Shown here: positions 10,001-20,554 of the stretch, one piece after another
How positions within the stretch are numbered: the first letter of the stretch is position 1
Layout of the letters: each line of letters begins with the position of its first letter
Assembly: GCA_963575745.1 (NCBI GenBank)
Contig: CAUYUJ010018475.1
Span: 125,593 to 189,592, forward strand
Length of the DNA stretch: 64,000 nt
Source: Prorocentrum cordatum
Lineage: Eukaryota; Sar; Dinophyceae; Prorocentrales; Prorocentraceae
Direction of reading: 5' to 3'
Program-made: the position numbers and the translations under genes
Notes under the pieces: generated by a model
The model's input: only the letters and a program-made list of their open reading frames with translations
Told to the model about the DNA's origin: nothing
The model's database searches: none

Positions 10001-12305
10001 TGTTTAAAGGGGTCTCGGAGGGGGGCAACGCCAACAATTCAAATAACTCTCGCTGGACATGGAGAACAGGGCTCTGCGTAGGCGAAGATAAATCGAGTAG
10101 TGCTCCTCCAACCTCGTCAAGGTGCTGCAGCCTCAACCAGAGCCAGTGGCTCGGGCGTCCTGCAAACATGGTCGAAAGCATCTGCACCACATAAACCTTA
10201 CTATGTAAGGATTCCCTGCACCGAGAAATCAACCGACCCCTTGGGGGCACCCGGGCGCGACGACCATCCTGGCGCCTCCTGGGCGGCCCAAGAAGCTTCA
10301 AGATGCTGCCAGGGCGCCCCCGGAGACCCCCAAGACGCCCCAGGCGATCTCCAGCAGGCCTCCAAGAGGGCCTCGAAAACGACCGCTCCCAGGCGGCCCA
10401 AAGAGGCCCTCACGACGCCCCCAAGACGGCCCAAGAGGGCCGCCAAACGGCCCGAGAGCCGCCCAACGCGGCCCAAGAGGCCCCCGAGACGGGCGGAAGA
10501 AACGCCACAGAGTTGGGCCACGAGCCCCAAAGTGCGCAGGCTGCCGCAGCAAGTGGCCTCAGGGAAGCGCCCCACCGCACCCTAAAGAGGCTCCACGTAG
10601 CCTCCAAGAGGCCAGCAAGACGCCCCAAGACGCCCCCGAAACGGCTCCGACGGATCCCGTCATCCACATCGCCCCCCTCTTACTCCTCATCCTCATCCGC
10701 CACCATGCCCCATCAGCCTGCCACCACCTTGTCCCAATGCGCTAGCGAGTGAGCTGAACAAGGGGTCGGTGAATGTGGCGTAAGCCTGTGGAATCTTGTC
10801 CCTCAACCACTTGCGGTAATCGTCCGGAGAAGAATCGCCGCCACCGCCCTGCAAGAGATCGCCGTCGCCGTGCTTTCCTTTCGGGAACGCCGCTGCAGTC
10901 GCAGCGGCAGCAATATTATGTATCATGATCCCAGGGGCTTGCTGGCACATGCTTTCGTCTACCAATCCCCAGCGATTTTTTGACGGCTCCTGACTCCCAG
11001 CTGTTAAGATAGCCTCCTCCAGGCACGCTGTTACGTGAGAGATAGCGTCGTCGCGAGTCTTGCAGTGATTGCACCCAAGCATATAATGCACGATATGACT
11101 GTCCCTGACGTCGCCGTTGATCCCCGACGACAGCTTGCCGACTCGCCGCTCGATCACATCCACGCCCTGACGGGGCGGGCGAGGAGGGCGTGGATGAGAG
11201 GGGGCGGAAGACGGCGGGGGCGGGGCGGGAGCGAGGGAGGCGAAGGGGAAGATGAAGGCAGGGAAGCGAGACACAGGAGGACGAGGAGGTGAGGGCGAGG
11301 AGGGAGGAGGTCAAGGACAAGGCGGGAGAGGGGGGGAAAGCCACCAACCCCTCCCCCCTGGACCCCGCCTTCGCCTCCGAACACGCGGCGCCAGCGGCGT
11401 CCCGGGCGCCGCGGACGTCCTTGCCTAGGGTGTATCGCAACAGTTCCTCCAGGTGTTGTTTCCATCGTGGCGGCGGCAGCTCTGTGGTGTTGAAGTGGAG
11501 CTGCGATTCCACTACTGCACGCACGCTGCTGACTACCTTGTTGTGGTTCCCGACCTGTCTGTGAAGCACGGTATGTGAATGGAGGTGCCCGATGATATCG
11601 CCCTCCCTACAAGCGCATGTCATTACCCGATGCTCTTGGTGGACCAAGCACATCTGGATGGGCGTCTCCAGAATGTGAGCAAGGTTCTTGAGTCGCGACG
11701 TCACGTGTGCGAGAAGCCGAGCATTGGACTTCGCCGCATCTGGAACCTCTGAAAGAAAAATGTAGGGGACGTTCAGTTCTTCGAGCTTGCTGTAACTCAC
11801 CAGGGGAACCGCCTTATCGACAGCCTCGTACATAGTAGACCCGCGGCCGTCCTGCAGAAACACTGGCTGGAGAGGCAGCTCCGCTGAATGATACATCCCA
11901 GCGCCGTCCACCCAATCGAAGCTGCACTGCTGCGCGAACAACTCCAAAACGCCCCTCTCTGGAGTGGCAGCTCGCGGTCTCAATTCACGGAAACGTTCCA
12001 AAGAGACGCACTTCCAGTCGCCGTCCAATTCGACAAGGTACCGCGCGTGCGGGCTGACGACGGTGGCCATCCTACACATGGCCACCAACCACGGCGTGGC
12101 GTCGAACCCTCTTGTGATGACCAAGCCCTGCAGCCGACTCCTTGGCGACGACAACGCGGCCCGAATATGCTCAGAGACAGCTCGATGAGAAACGCGGGCC
12201 ACTGCCGACATCAGCTCGACTTGTCTCCTAGTCATTCCGATGTCCAGCTGCCCGGTGCGATCAGACACTGGGGCTGACTGGCCCACGCAACGATAAGCTG
12301 CAGCC
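7075..12305 (-). CDS. Multi-exon gene, large protein family of unknown function
   Basis: Five minus-strand exons can be followed: about 12305-11410, 11165-10760, 10197-9070, 8594-8112 and 7885-7075, ending at a TGA. The first follows a good acceptor (CCTTCCAG). The join near 11412/11165 restores frame if the intron starts GC and AGG is shared by both ends. Exon 3 contains RPWMMYANAQKRMGRKLSHH, faintly like an HMG box. Exon 5 ends with a Cys/His-containing segment (GWGAVCGLHSN, then LQCKRNL) and a Pro-rich linker. The overall layout (N-terminal region, Cys-containing middle LGCNHCKTRDD, small C-terminal Cys/His domain) recalls a high-copy dinoflagellate family of unknown role; that recollection was not searched. 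All introns are repeat-rich. Further exons may lie upstream to about 13.6 kb. Splice sites were read by eye and two joins do not keep frame as I placed them. Confidence 0.55.
8641..8723. repeat. Tandem hairpins inside an intron
   Basis: Two foldbacks lie side by side. At 8641-8659, GGCTAATGC and GCATTAGCC flank one base. At 8667-8723, 27-base arms with one mismatch flank a 3-base loop (arms begin GTATCGGTCATC; the core is GGGCCCGCATT). They lie in the intron between exons 3 and 4 of the minus-strand gene and look like a small MITE or introner-type element. Confidence 0.8.
8805..9050. repeat. GGA-to-TCC foldback tract in an intron
   Basis: Plus-strand sequence is purine-rich (GGAGGA, GAGGGGG) to about 8905, then switches to pyrimidine-rich (CTCCTCC, CCCCTCC) to 9050. 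The halves can pair as a long imperfect hairpin. It interrupts coding sequence of the minus-strand gene. Confidence 0.65.
10250..10660. repeat. CCCAAGA-type minisatellite in an intron
   Basis: Degenerate units such as GCCCAAGAGGCC and GCCCCCAAGACG fill the space between exons 2 and 3 of the minus-strand gene, in the same style as 180-565. Confidence 0.6.
11170..11395. repeat. GGA-rich intron filler
   Basis: GAGGG, GGAGG and CGGGAGCG units lie between exons 1 and 2 of the minus-strand gene. Its minus-strand sense is pyrimidine-rich, and it ends in CCCGTCAG, a suitable acceptor. Confidence 0.55.
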
Positions 12306-14000
12306 TGGAAGGCAAACGAGGGGGGAACCGATCAACACCCCTCGTCCTCGTCCGCCTCAATCTCGGCCCATCTCCCTCTTGCGCCAATCCTGATCCATCC
12401 TCCTCCATCATCCTCCCGCCCTCCTCCCGTCCTCCCCCGACCCCCCTCCTGCCCGCCTCCCATCTCCCCCATCCCCCTGGGCCCATCCTCCTCCGACCAG
12501 CTCCACGCACCTCCTGGAACGGACCTCATGCCCCACTAATCTGCCTCCGAAAGCGGGCGAAGATGGCCGCCCACAAGACGGCGCCGAAACGACGGCCCAG
12601 GTGGAGGAAAGGAAACCAACGCACCAAGGGTTGGACCAAGGGCTTTCCCCTTGCTTTGCTCCCTTGGCCCCTGCGCCACCTGGCAGGAAACGAGGTCCCA
12701 CTGGCGGTCGAGGCGGCGTCGCTTGCCCGCGAGCTGGCGCTGGCGCCGAGTGGCCTGGCAACTGCGCCCCAGCAGCCGATCAGCGCTGACAACTTGGTCG
12801 CCGCCGCGAAGCTGCCTGCTGGATTGGCACGGCCAAAACGCACGATCCTCCCCCCCCCCTGCTCTCTCCACTCCCGCAACTGCCCACCTCATCTTCATAC
12901 ATCCACCCGCTGACCATCCACTCCATCCGTCCTCCCAATCTACCGCCGCTCTTTATGCACGCCGCGACGCCTGCGGTTGTGGGCCCGCCGCAACGCCTCG
13001 TAGCTGTCCAAGAGCTTCTTCGAGACGCCTCGAAGAAGCCGAAACCCGCCACCACGACGGGCGCCCCGAACTGGCCGCGCAGCGGCAGCCTATGGCCAGG
13101 CGCAGTGGAGGGGCAGCGTCTCCCCTTCCATCCCCTGCCCTTTCCTCCACCTCGCCCTCCCTCCTCGCCCTCCACCCCTGCCCCCCTGAGCAGCCGCCGC
13201 CTCTTCGTCCTCCGCCGCCCCCTTCCACCTCCTCGCCCTCCAACGCCTCCTCCACCCCGTCCTCCACGATATCGCTTCCCGCCTCCGTCTCCCCCCCTCC
13301 TCGCCCTGTCCCCCATCGTTCCTCCTCATCATCATCATCATCATCCCCTCGCTCGCCTGAGCGCTCTGCCGACGGCGGCGACCTGGCGCCAAGCAGTCGA
13401 AACCGCCCTGCAACGCCGACGCGCTCAGGACATCGTCGGCCGGGGGGCAGAGAGAGATGTCCCTGCCGCGCGCATTCTCGAAAACATCCAAAATTGACAT
13501 CTCGAGAAACACGCCCACACCAGGGAAGGGCAAGGGAGGAGGGCGGAGGATCGAGACATGAAGGCCGCTGGGCCAGCCAAGCCCCATGCCGAGACGACCC
13601 AAGAAGCGCCCAAAACCAAAGAGGGAGCAGGCCACGCCAACAGGAGACACCACAGGGAGATCACGAACCCGCGCATTGTGCCATCGGGCCCAGCGGCCCC
13701 GGGAGTTCCTGAGTTGATTTCGAGAAGCAATGCAAGAAAACGATTATGAGGCCGAGTTGCCGCGCAAGGGCCGAGCGAGCAAACCGCGGCGGGGAACGAG
13801 AGGAAGGGGGGGCGGAGGGAGGAGGGGGAGGGCGAGGAGGAGGAGAAAAAAAGAAGGAGGAGGCGGAGGAGGAACAAGAGGACGGAGGAGGAACAAGAGG
13901 CCCCCGTGAGGTTTCCCACGACATCCCGACGAACATCCAAGAGGCCTCTAACCCACAGCTCGGGCAAGGTGGCGGGAAGTGCCGAAGGCCGCTAAATATG
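12306..14000 (-). other. Possible 5 prime exons of the 7-12 kb gene among TCC tracts
   Basis: Minus-strand stretches near 13520-13390 (FLEMSILDVFENARGR, CPPADDVLSAS) and 12890-12640 read like protein, whereas 12330-12490 and 13120-13310 are TCC runs and 13790-13890 is a GGA run. The first stretch has the residue composition of a real exon. I cannot find joins that connect it to the acceptor at 12305, so I leave it as possible upstream exons or a separate fragment. Confidence 0.3.
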
Positions 14001-14009
14001 TAATGCATC

Positions 14010-14070
14010 GCATGTGGTGCCCACCTACGTGGTGCAATCTATGTGGTGCAATGTTACATTGCACCACATA
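14010..14070. repeat. GTGGTGCAAT direct repeats and a perfect 31-bp palindrome
   Basis: Three GTGGTGC phrases at 14013-14050 lead into 14040-14070, where 15-base arms (starting TATGTGGTGCAATGT) flank one base with no mismatch. The GTGGTGCAATC word recurs as a short array at 47505-47565, just upstream of the second 90-bp array leader. Confidence 0.8.
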
Positions 14071-14090
14071 CACCTGCGAAGACAAGTCTT

Positions 14091-14260
14091 GGCCTTGAGA
14101 ACGGGTTTTTGTTTTCCCTAGGCCTGCGCTTGGAAAGCCCGCTTTGGGTAGATTGCACGGCGGTTCGCTAGGGCAGCGCTAGAGGTATTTCGCACGACGG
14201 TCCACATGCACCAGTTGCCATAGAAACACATCGGAATCGCAAAAACCAGTTCTCAAGGCC
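14091..14260. repeat. 170-bp element bounded by 21-bp inverted repeats
   Basis: Left arm 14091-14111 (GGCCTTGAGAAC, G, GGTTTTTG) pairs with right arm 14240-14260 with a single mismatch. The inside is non-coding. Size and ends fit a miniature inverted-repeat element. I saw no clear target duplication. Confidence 0.6.
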
Positions 14261-15370
14261 AGCCTTTTTCGCTTCTCTAAACTTGTATAAATATGTATAT
14301 TAATAGCATGTGTTACTGTATGCGCAATTCATGTATTCATGTTTTCTTTCCTCCGAAGGACTTTGAAGGCTTTGGGATTTCATGAATTGATTGTTTTTTT
14401 TGTTTTGGTTTCTAGTAGGGCTTCATGGGTGGAGGCCGATAACTGGTTCATCGGGGCCGTTCAAGCAATGTAGGTGAAACGATCGCTGAACCTTGTGATC
14501 CTGACCGCGCTCTGCGCCGCGCGCAACGTTAGTGTAAAATTCCCGCCGCGCCATGAAAACGCGGACCGTTCAACACATTCTCATTCGAATCAAAAACGAA
14601 TGCGACCAGGTTCGATTGATCCCGGCGAACCCGGGCACCCAGATTCACAGTGCATCCCGTTCTGCCAGAAGTTAACGTCATGGCGCAAAACAGCACAACG
14701 TCTACCTCGGTCGAAACATTCTCGTAAAAATCGACGCAGCCAGGACTCCCAAGACCAAGCGCGCCCTGTAGTACGTCAGTTTCCTTAAGGGACCGGGCAC
14801 CCGCCCTAGGGTTTCCACGGGCGCCGCCGGCTCCATGTACAAATTATCCCGAAAGCGTTAAAAGACCGCCTCGGCACGCCGATTCCCAAAAGCAACAACT
14901 TGGCCTTAGAAGCGAAAGCAACGGAAAACCTTTAAACCGAAAGCGCCGGGATCGATGGAGCGAGGCTGTCCCAAGAAACGCAACCCATTGAAAACCCTGC
15001 CCCAAACGTTGAAAACGCAATTCCTGGACATGCAGCGCTGAAACATTAAACCCGAGGTCGGTAAAGTGGTGTCGCAGCGTCAATGTTCAGGACAATCAAA
15101 AAACATATTTTGAAAATTTTGCGAGCGTTTTGTGCTTCTGGATAACGAATTCAAGTTGGAAAATCACGCGCGGAATCCCACCAGCCCTTTGGGCGTGAGT
15201 GGTTTAGAGAGCCCGCTCTGTTCTCAACCCCCTTCTTCCCCTTCGGGGAGGGGTTTACCCCTCCCCCTACCCCCTCCCCCTGGGCCTGGAGAGGTCCTTC
15301 CGCGGGTGGTCGGAGGGGTCTTTTTCGATTCCTGGGATGGCTAAAACTCGACACCCCTCACGAGGATCGT
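14261..15370. other. AT-richer gene-free stretch
   Basis: The first 250 bases are noticeably AT-rich for this window, with TATAAATATGTATATTAATA near 14286-14305. The remainder is of ordinary complexity with frames under 105 codons. I recognise no gene, repeat or RNA. Confidence 0.5.
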
Positions 15371-15419
15371 GGCCCCGACGGGGGGGGGGAGAAAAATGCT
15401 CGCCCCATCTGTGATCGAT

Positions 15420-15560
15420 CGCCCGCAAGGTGGCCCCAAGATACCTCCCAGACCCCTCCCAAAGAGCCCCAAGAGGGCCCGAAGACCGCCCCGGGAGAGC
15501 CCGCAAAGGGATCCGAGACCTCCAACATATCGCCCAGAAGGCCCTAGTATATCCCCAAGC
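15420..15560. repeat. CCCAAGA-type minisatellite
   Basis: Units such as GGCCCCAAGA and GCCCCAAGAGGG recur as in 180-565 and 10250-10660. Confidence 0.55.
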
Positions 15561-15689
15561 ACTGCGACAACGACAACGACTACGACTTCTACCGCTACTC
15601 CCACCGCAGGCGAGACTGGCCCGACCACCTCGGGTCAGGAGACCTCTGAGCCCGGAGCTGCGAGGATGTCTCAAGGGGAACTGGACGGC

Positions 15690-15850
15690 AGCCGATCAGT
15701 CGATCAGCGGTCGACCAGCCGATCAGCCGATCAGCCGATCAGCCGATCAGCGATCGACCAGCCGATCAGCCGATCAGCCGATCAGGCGCCGACCAGCCGA
15801 TCAGCCGATCAGGCGCCGACCAGCCGATCAGCCGATCAGCCGATAAGGCT
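15690..15850. repeat. 8-bp tandem array AGCCGATC
   Basis: About 18 copies of AGCCGATC, interrupted by GGTCGACC or GGCGCCGACC at semi-regular positions, which gives a longer composite period. Each unit contains a GATC site. The intron hairpin region at 8725-8790 also carries CCGATC words. Confidence 0.85.
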
Positions 15851-15859
15851 GACCTGCAA

Positions 15860-16375
15860 GACTCCACCAGGGGGGGAAGAGCAGGAAGAGGAGGAAGAGA
15901 AGGAGGAAGAGGACGAATAGCAACGAATAGAAGGAGGAAGAGGAGGAGGTGGAGAACAGCGGCCGATGGTCGGCGCTCTTTGTTCGAGGGCCTCTTGTAG
16001 GATGGGATGGCGGGAATTCGCGAAGCGTGAAGAATTCAGAATTCAAGATTCATCAGACCTACGTGCGCCCCGAAACCCTAGAGCACCCAACGCCCTGAGC
16101 CCTTAGAGTGCGAGCCCAGAGCGCCCAACAACTTCTGAGGCCACCTAGACCGCACATCAAGCGAAAAGCCGACCATGCGATCGGCAGCCCCAAAAAGCGA
16201 TGAGACGAACACCCGATCGGACGTGTCGGCGCGGGCGACGATGATCTCTGCAAGCTCATATTGCATGCTCTTTTTTGCTCTGCATGATCATATTACGTTT
16301 TTGGGTGATCTTGTTTTCTTTTTTGGTATTTTTGTTTTTTTTGGTTTTCCTTTTTTGGTAGGAAATCCTTCCGAA
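15860..16375. other. GGA tract, then T-rich sequence flanking the LTR element
   Basis: A GAAGAGGAGG run lies at 15875-15950. Sequence of ordinary complexity follows to 16260, then a strongly T-rich stretch (16290-16365) reading TTTTTTGG repeatedly. In reverse complement the latter shares the words CCAAAAAAGG and GGAAAACC with the A-rich insert at 2470-2735. No gene is supported. Confidence 0.4.
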
Positions 16376-16401
16376 TCACATATAGTGGGAACTCGAGCGC
16401 T

Positions 16402-16987
16402 TCAACCCGTGGGGTTCGCGCCCCCTCCGACCTGCCCGATCAGTTCCTGCGCAGCCTCGTCTTGGATCAGCTCGGCTCCGCGCGCCTCGGGGTTGGTGGC
16501 AGGACGGACCTGATCGGAACTGCACTTCCAGAGGCGACCCCGGATCGACACCCAGACGCGGCTCTGGCGCTGAGCCGCCGCCATCCCGGGGCCCACCCGC
16601 CAGCCCCTCTGGAGGCCATGCGCGCGGGAGGCCGCGCGGTAAGCACGACGCCACACGTAGACCCAGTGCGCTGGCAAGAACTTCTGATCGCGGTGGACCC
16701 GGGGCCGAGAGGCCAGATTGACCTTGGCCGCCGAAGATGAGGCAAAGAGCTCCTTTCTGGCGTAGTGTCGCACGGCCTGGGCGCGCGAGAACTCTTGAGC
16801 CGCCGTGCCCTTATTCCAGGCCTGCTCCCCGAGATCGTCCACGGCAACGGGATTATGGGCCGTGTCCGAGAGAGAATCCACTGGAACCCGAAGGTTCCGA
16901 CCGTGCACAAGCTGACGCGGGGCGAACCCGCCTCGGTGCAGGTATTGATTCTTCGCAGAGACAATCTCCTACAGCAAAAGGTCGAAA
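16402..16987 (-). pseudogene. Integrase C-terminal fragment
   Basis: A frame shifted relative to Gag carries NLRVPVDSLSD, HWVYVWRR, VGPGM and RVWVSIRGRLWKCSSDQVRP. This sequence of features (substrate phrase, YVWRR strand, GPG turn, W-V-S-x-x-G-x-L-W-K, Q-x-R-P) is what the end of a retroelement integrase looks like. The catalytic DDE core is missing upstream, so a deletion joins it to the Cys/His domain. The element stops near 16380 with no RT. Confidence 0.65.
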
Positions 16988-17509
16988 TCATCGAGCGAAC
17001 TCAGCGCGCGGTTCCGCCTCGCACGTCGCCGCCCGAACATTCCGGCGAGCATGTGGACGGAGATCTTCCGGAGGCGGCGCCGGCTCCTGCTTGCCCCTCG
17101 AGGCTGCCGACCGAAGCGAGATCCTCGCGCGCTTGTCGCCCTGCGGCTGCTTCTTGAGGTTGCCCAAGACTCGGCGCGCCAGGCGCAGGCCGCAGGTCGC
17201 GCACTTCCACCGCTCGCCGTCCAGATTGCTGCGCCTGAAGGCCGCGTCTGGAGGATGGTGGCACTCCATCTGGCGAGCATTCAGCATCCTTGCCGACCGA
17301 GGAGTCGACTGAGGGTGGAGCATGCCCGTCGCGAACGCTGACATGATCCCGCTCCAGATGTTGATCACGCTCTGGAGCATGCGCGAGACCAGGCCCGCCC
17401 ACTTCTCCTCCTACTGGGTAATATGTTGGTCGGCACCTCGCTCTTGGTCAGCTTGCATCGAATCGCCCGCGGTTCTCCTTTCACCGCAGCCGCTGCAGCT
17501 GCCGACATC
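16988..17509 (-). pseudogene. Cys/His domain downstream of the protease
   Basis: Still in phase with the Gag frame, it has one further stop about 32 codons in. It contains CHHPPDAAFRR followed by WKCATCGLRLARR, a C-x-H...C-x2-C pattern that could bind zinc. Such a domain precedes integrase in related elements as I remember them. The sequence then becomes Arg/Pro-rich and decays. Confidence 0.5.
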
Positions 17510-18859
17510 TTAGAGCGGGGGGCCGACGGCGAAGGTGTCGTGAGGCCCGGAAGAAGAGGCACTTGCCGGAAGGTCTCGAGCTGGCGCAGTAGCTACCGAC
17601 GGAGTCTTGGAGGGACTTCGACTCGGGGCCCTGGACCGACTGGACGGCGGAGCTCTCGGTGCGCCGCAGTCGACCTGATTGATCGAGCCCTTCAGGTAGG
17701 CCGCCCCCGAGAACCTGTCCTCGATGTCCCCGGAACTCGAGACGCTAAGCCCCGGGCCCCGCCTTCCCTGACTCTGCTCAGAATTGGTTGCTGAAGCCTT
17801 CCCCTGGAACCCGTCGGTCCCGTCGTCTCCCCGCGCACTTGTCTTCTTGCTTCCCGAGTCCCAGAGGCCCCTGCGAGAACCCGCTAGGACCGAGGAGGGC
17901 CCCGAGGAGGAGCAAGAGACAGGATAAGAGACAATGTGCTCAGACTCAGCCTTCAGCCTGAACGCGTCTTCAGCAATCCCGTGCTTCTGTAGCACAGGGG
18001 CGGGGCAAGCAAAATCAGCGGGGCCCCCTGGATTATCCACCCGCATCGTCCGATGTCCCGAGGGCAGCTGGGACAGCGAGGCACGCACTCCGAGGGCCTC
18101 AAAACTCATCTCATTCTTGGGCAGACTTATCGTAGCCCCCAGGAGGTCCTGCATACCGATTGGGAGGAGGGGCGGCAAGTCCTGCCTCACGGCATCCACT
18201 TCCATCACTCCGACCTTCCCCTCGAGACCGGTGGGCGCGAGAATGCCGGTGACCACCTCGATGCGGCCGCCGACGCCGTTCGCGTGCCGGTTCGAGCTCG
18301 AGACTCGAGGGGCCCTGAAGCCCTTCTTGGCCAGCGCGGCGTCCAGCGCCTCCAGCGCGGGCATCCCGATGACGGCCTGTCCAGCGGCCGTATCCACCAC
18401 CATCGAGCCGCCGTCGACGGTCAGGAGGACAGGGAACGCCTCGTCCTGACCTCGGAGCTCGGCGAGGGTCTCGGCCACCAGGCTCGCGATGTCCATCAGC
18501 ACGGCCCCGGACTCGTTCTCCAGGTTGAAGGTCGACAGCACGAGCCCTGATCCTGACTGAGGCTGGCTGCCGATGAAGAACGACGTCTTGGCTGGGTCGC
18601 TAGCACCTGTGTTCAGTGGACACTCCCTCTGCCAGTGATCCTTCTGCTTGCACTTGTGACAGTGCGTCGCCTTCATTAACTCCGCGGGTGGCAAGCGCTG
18701 CTTCCTCTCGCGCCTGGGCCGATCTCCGACAGGATCTGGAGGCTTGAAATACTTCCGATCTGTGCGAAGAGTGCGCTTGAAAGTCATGTTATCCTTCCAT
18801 GTCTTCTTCCGCTCTCGGGTGAGGACCGCCAGGGCGTCACCGACCTCGTTCTCGTCCAC
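17510..18859 (-). pseudogene. Zinc knuckle and aspartic protease region
   Basis: The frame continues in the same phase. Near its start it has a perfect CCHC knuckle, CHKCKQKDHWQREC (C-x2-C-x4-H-x4-C), typical of retroelement nucleocapsid. About 100 residues on it has LTVDGGSMVVDTAAG, matching the D-T/S-A/G active site of retropepsins, with a second hydrophobic-glycine segment (IGMPALEAL) behind it. The C-terminal third is Ser/Pro-rich and poorly conserved-looking. It ends in another in-frame stop. Confidence 0.75.
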
Positions 18860-19153
18860 CTAAGCGTTCTCGAGCGTCATCAAAATCTGCTTTTCGCCGT
18901 CGGCGTCTAAATTCGGCGCGTCGCTCTGGCTGTCGTCATCGTCTACGCCGAAGGTCGGGAAAGACGAGCCTTCCGGCGACACCTCCAGGAAGGTCTTCAT
19001 GGAGGTGCTGGAGAGAAGCTCGTTCCTGGTCATGTCCATCTCCTTGATGGCCGCGTGGAAAGCTGCTACACTGCTGTCTCCGCGCGTCATAACACGTAAC
19101 ATCTGCTGCCCAGAACCATCGAGCGACACTCCCTCTTCTAAGAAGAGCCGCTT
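18860..19153 (-). pseudogene. Gag-like protein, middle part after an in-frame stop
   Basis: In the same phase as the upstream Gag frame, it reads KRLFLEEGVSLDGSGQQML and onward to an acidic stretch (VDDDDSQSDAPNLDADGE), ending at an in-frame TAG. The sequence before and after each stop flows as one protein, which argues for point nonsense changes and not separate genes. Confidence 0.7.
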
Positions 19154-20068
19154 TCACTCGTCGTCCAACTTGAGGCCCTGGACCCCGAGCTGGTCGAACT
19201 GCTGCTGCATTCTAACCGAGTGTTGCGACAGGCTCTCGTTGGTCTTCCGCTTGTAGCCGAAGAGACACTCACGGCCTGCCTTCCGCCTATCGTCATCATG
19301 ACGCTCTCCGCTCCATGCGTCGACTCGAGACAAGATCTCCTTCGCCCCGGACTCGGCCATGAGCATCTGGTCGGGCATATCTTCAAACCACCGCTGCATC
19401 TCCAGGTCTAAGGTCTGCAGCAGCTTGTCCGCCCTCTTGGAGGGCCTGTTGTCCGTGCCCTCGAGCCAGCGGCGAACCCGCCGTCGCCATATCTTGTAGT
19501 CTGGCCAGCCCTTCCAGGCTGGTGGATTGTCCATGTCCGGTTTGTTGTTGTACGGCTTGCCGTACCACGAGTCGCTCGCCCACGAAGATCCTTGCCAGCG
19601 CTGGCCGGCCCATCCTCGCGAGTTCCCCTCGTGTTCGTCCTTGAACGGTTCGGCGCGGCTCCACCATATGTCGGGATCGCCGTCCTTCCCTGGGTCCTTT
19701 TGAGTCCAACTAGCTGAGCTCCCCCATGAGCCCTGGCTCTCCCATGCTGGGCTCGGACCGGGAGCCTTCCACGGGTCCGACTCCGTCCAAAGATCTGATG
19801 GCTGGCTAGCTTCCTGACCGCGTGAGCGCCAGCCGGCACCCTCAAATGTCCACCGCGAGGTCTCTGCTACACTTGACGCGTTCTTGGCCGCGTCCGTCTT
19901 CGACAAGTCACCGAACGTGTCGATCATGAGCTGCTTCAGCTCCGCCTTCTGCGCTTCCGTGAAACCGGACTGAGAATCCTTCCCTGAGGCCACACCTGCC
20001 TGCACCTCGTGCCACGAGTCGCCCTTACTGCCCTGTGACGTCTTCTCGTATTCAGCTTCGCCAGGCAC
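19154..20068 (-). pseudogene. Gag-like protein, N-terminal part
   Basis: A 304-codon hydrophilic frame, Ser/Trp/Gly-rich at first (repeated SDPWKAP and GSWGSSASW type phrases), then a helical capsid-like segment (PAWKGWPDYKIWRRRVRRWL, LDLEMQRWFEDMP, FGYKRKTNESLSQHSVRMQQ). It ends at an in-frame TGA (about 19154-19156), after which the same phase continues for another 98 codons. The listed start is a GTG inside an open frame. A T-rich tract ending ACTCACAG near 20110 may be the real splice acceptor upstream. Confidence 0.7.
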
Positions 20069-20285
20069 GTCGTGAAGCTGGAGGCCGCTGGTCGCAGCAG
20101 AGGCTCCGCTACCAACTGTGAGTCCAAAACCAACGAAAACAACACCGAACAGAGTGAGGGCGGAACTTTTCGCTATGACGAGGCCTGCATGTGTAACTAT
20201 CTGAGGGTGCCCCTAAGCCAACGGCTACGGAGCAGAGACTGGCAATATAATGTTTGGACTTGACCCACGGAGGAAACTCTCACAA

Positions 20286-20400
20286 GTCTGTGTAGGAGTA
20301 AGTCTGGGTATGAGGAAGAGAAGAAGGAAGAGAAGGAGAAGGAGGATAAGTAGGAGGCGTCGGAGTAATTATTCACTGCGTGGAGCTCCCCATATGTGCA
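20286..20400. repeat. Direct repeat DR-a, copy 1
   Basis: The block reads GTCTGTGTAGGAGTAAGTCT, then a GAAGAGAAGGAGAAGGAGG purine run, then GGAGGCGTCGGAGTAAT and a CCCCATAT tail. A close copy lies about 1.65 kb away at 21930-22035. Confidence 0.6.
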
Positions 20401-20554
20401 TCTATTCGCATGGACCTGTCAGCCGTGAGCGTCTAGGCGCAAGAGCTTTCGAATATAAGCGGGCTTCAGTTGTGACGGTCTAGTCATGAATCTAACTGCG
20501 AGCGAATTGAAGTGTGAATGAGCATCAGTAGTACGAGCGCGTCTCTGCGCATGA
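20401..20554. other. Spacer
   Basis: Ordinary complexity. It contains three loose GAGCGTC/GAGCGCG phrases and no supported gene. Confidence 0.4.

Larger units (their letters stand above)
16380..20110 (-). mobile_element. Decayed LTR retrotransposon (Gag-protease-integrase remnant)
   Basis: The minus-strand order is Gag-like protein, CCHC zinc knuckle, aspartic protease motif, Cys/His domain, and the C-terminal end of an integrase. The reading frame from 20068 to 16988 is a single phase broken by about four stops. A frameshift follows near 16987. The integrase catalytic core and all reverse transcriptase are absent, and I could not identify LTRs. The integrase tail resembles Ty1/copia-like elements I associate with dinoflagellates; that placement is from memory. 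Confidence 0.75.

Noticed and set aside
12651-13712. 353-codon plus-strand frame
   Set aside because: It is Pro/Ser-rich because it crosses TCC tracts. The non-repetitive parts read better on the minus strand.
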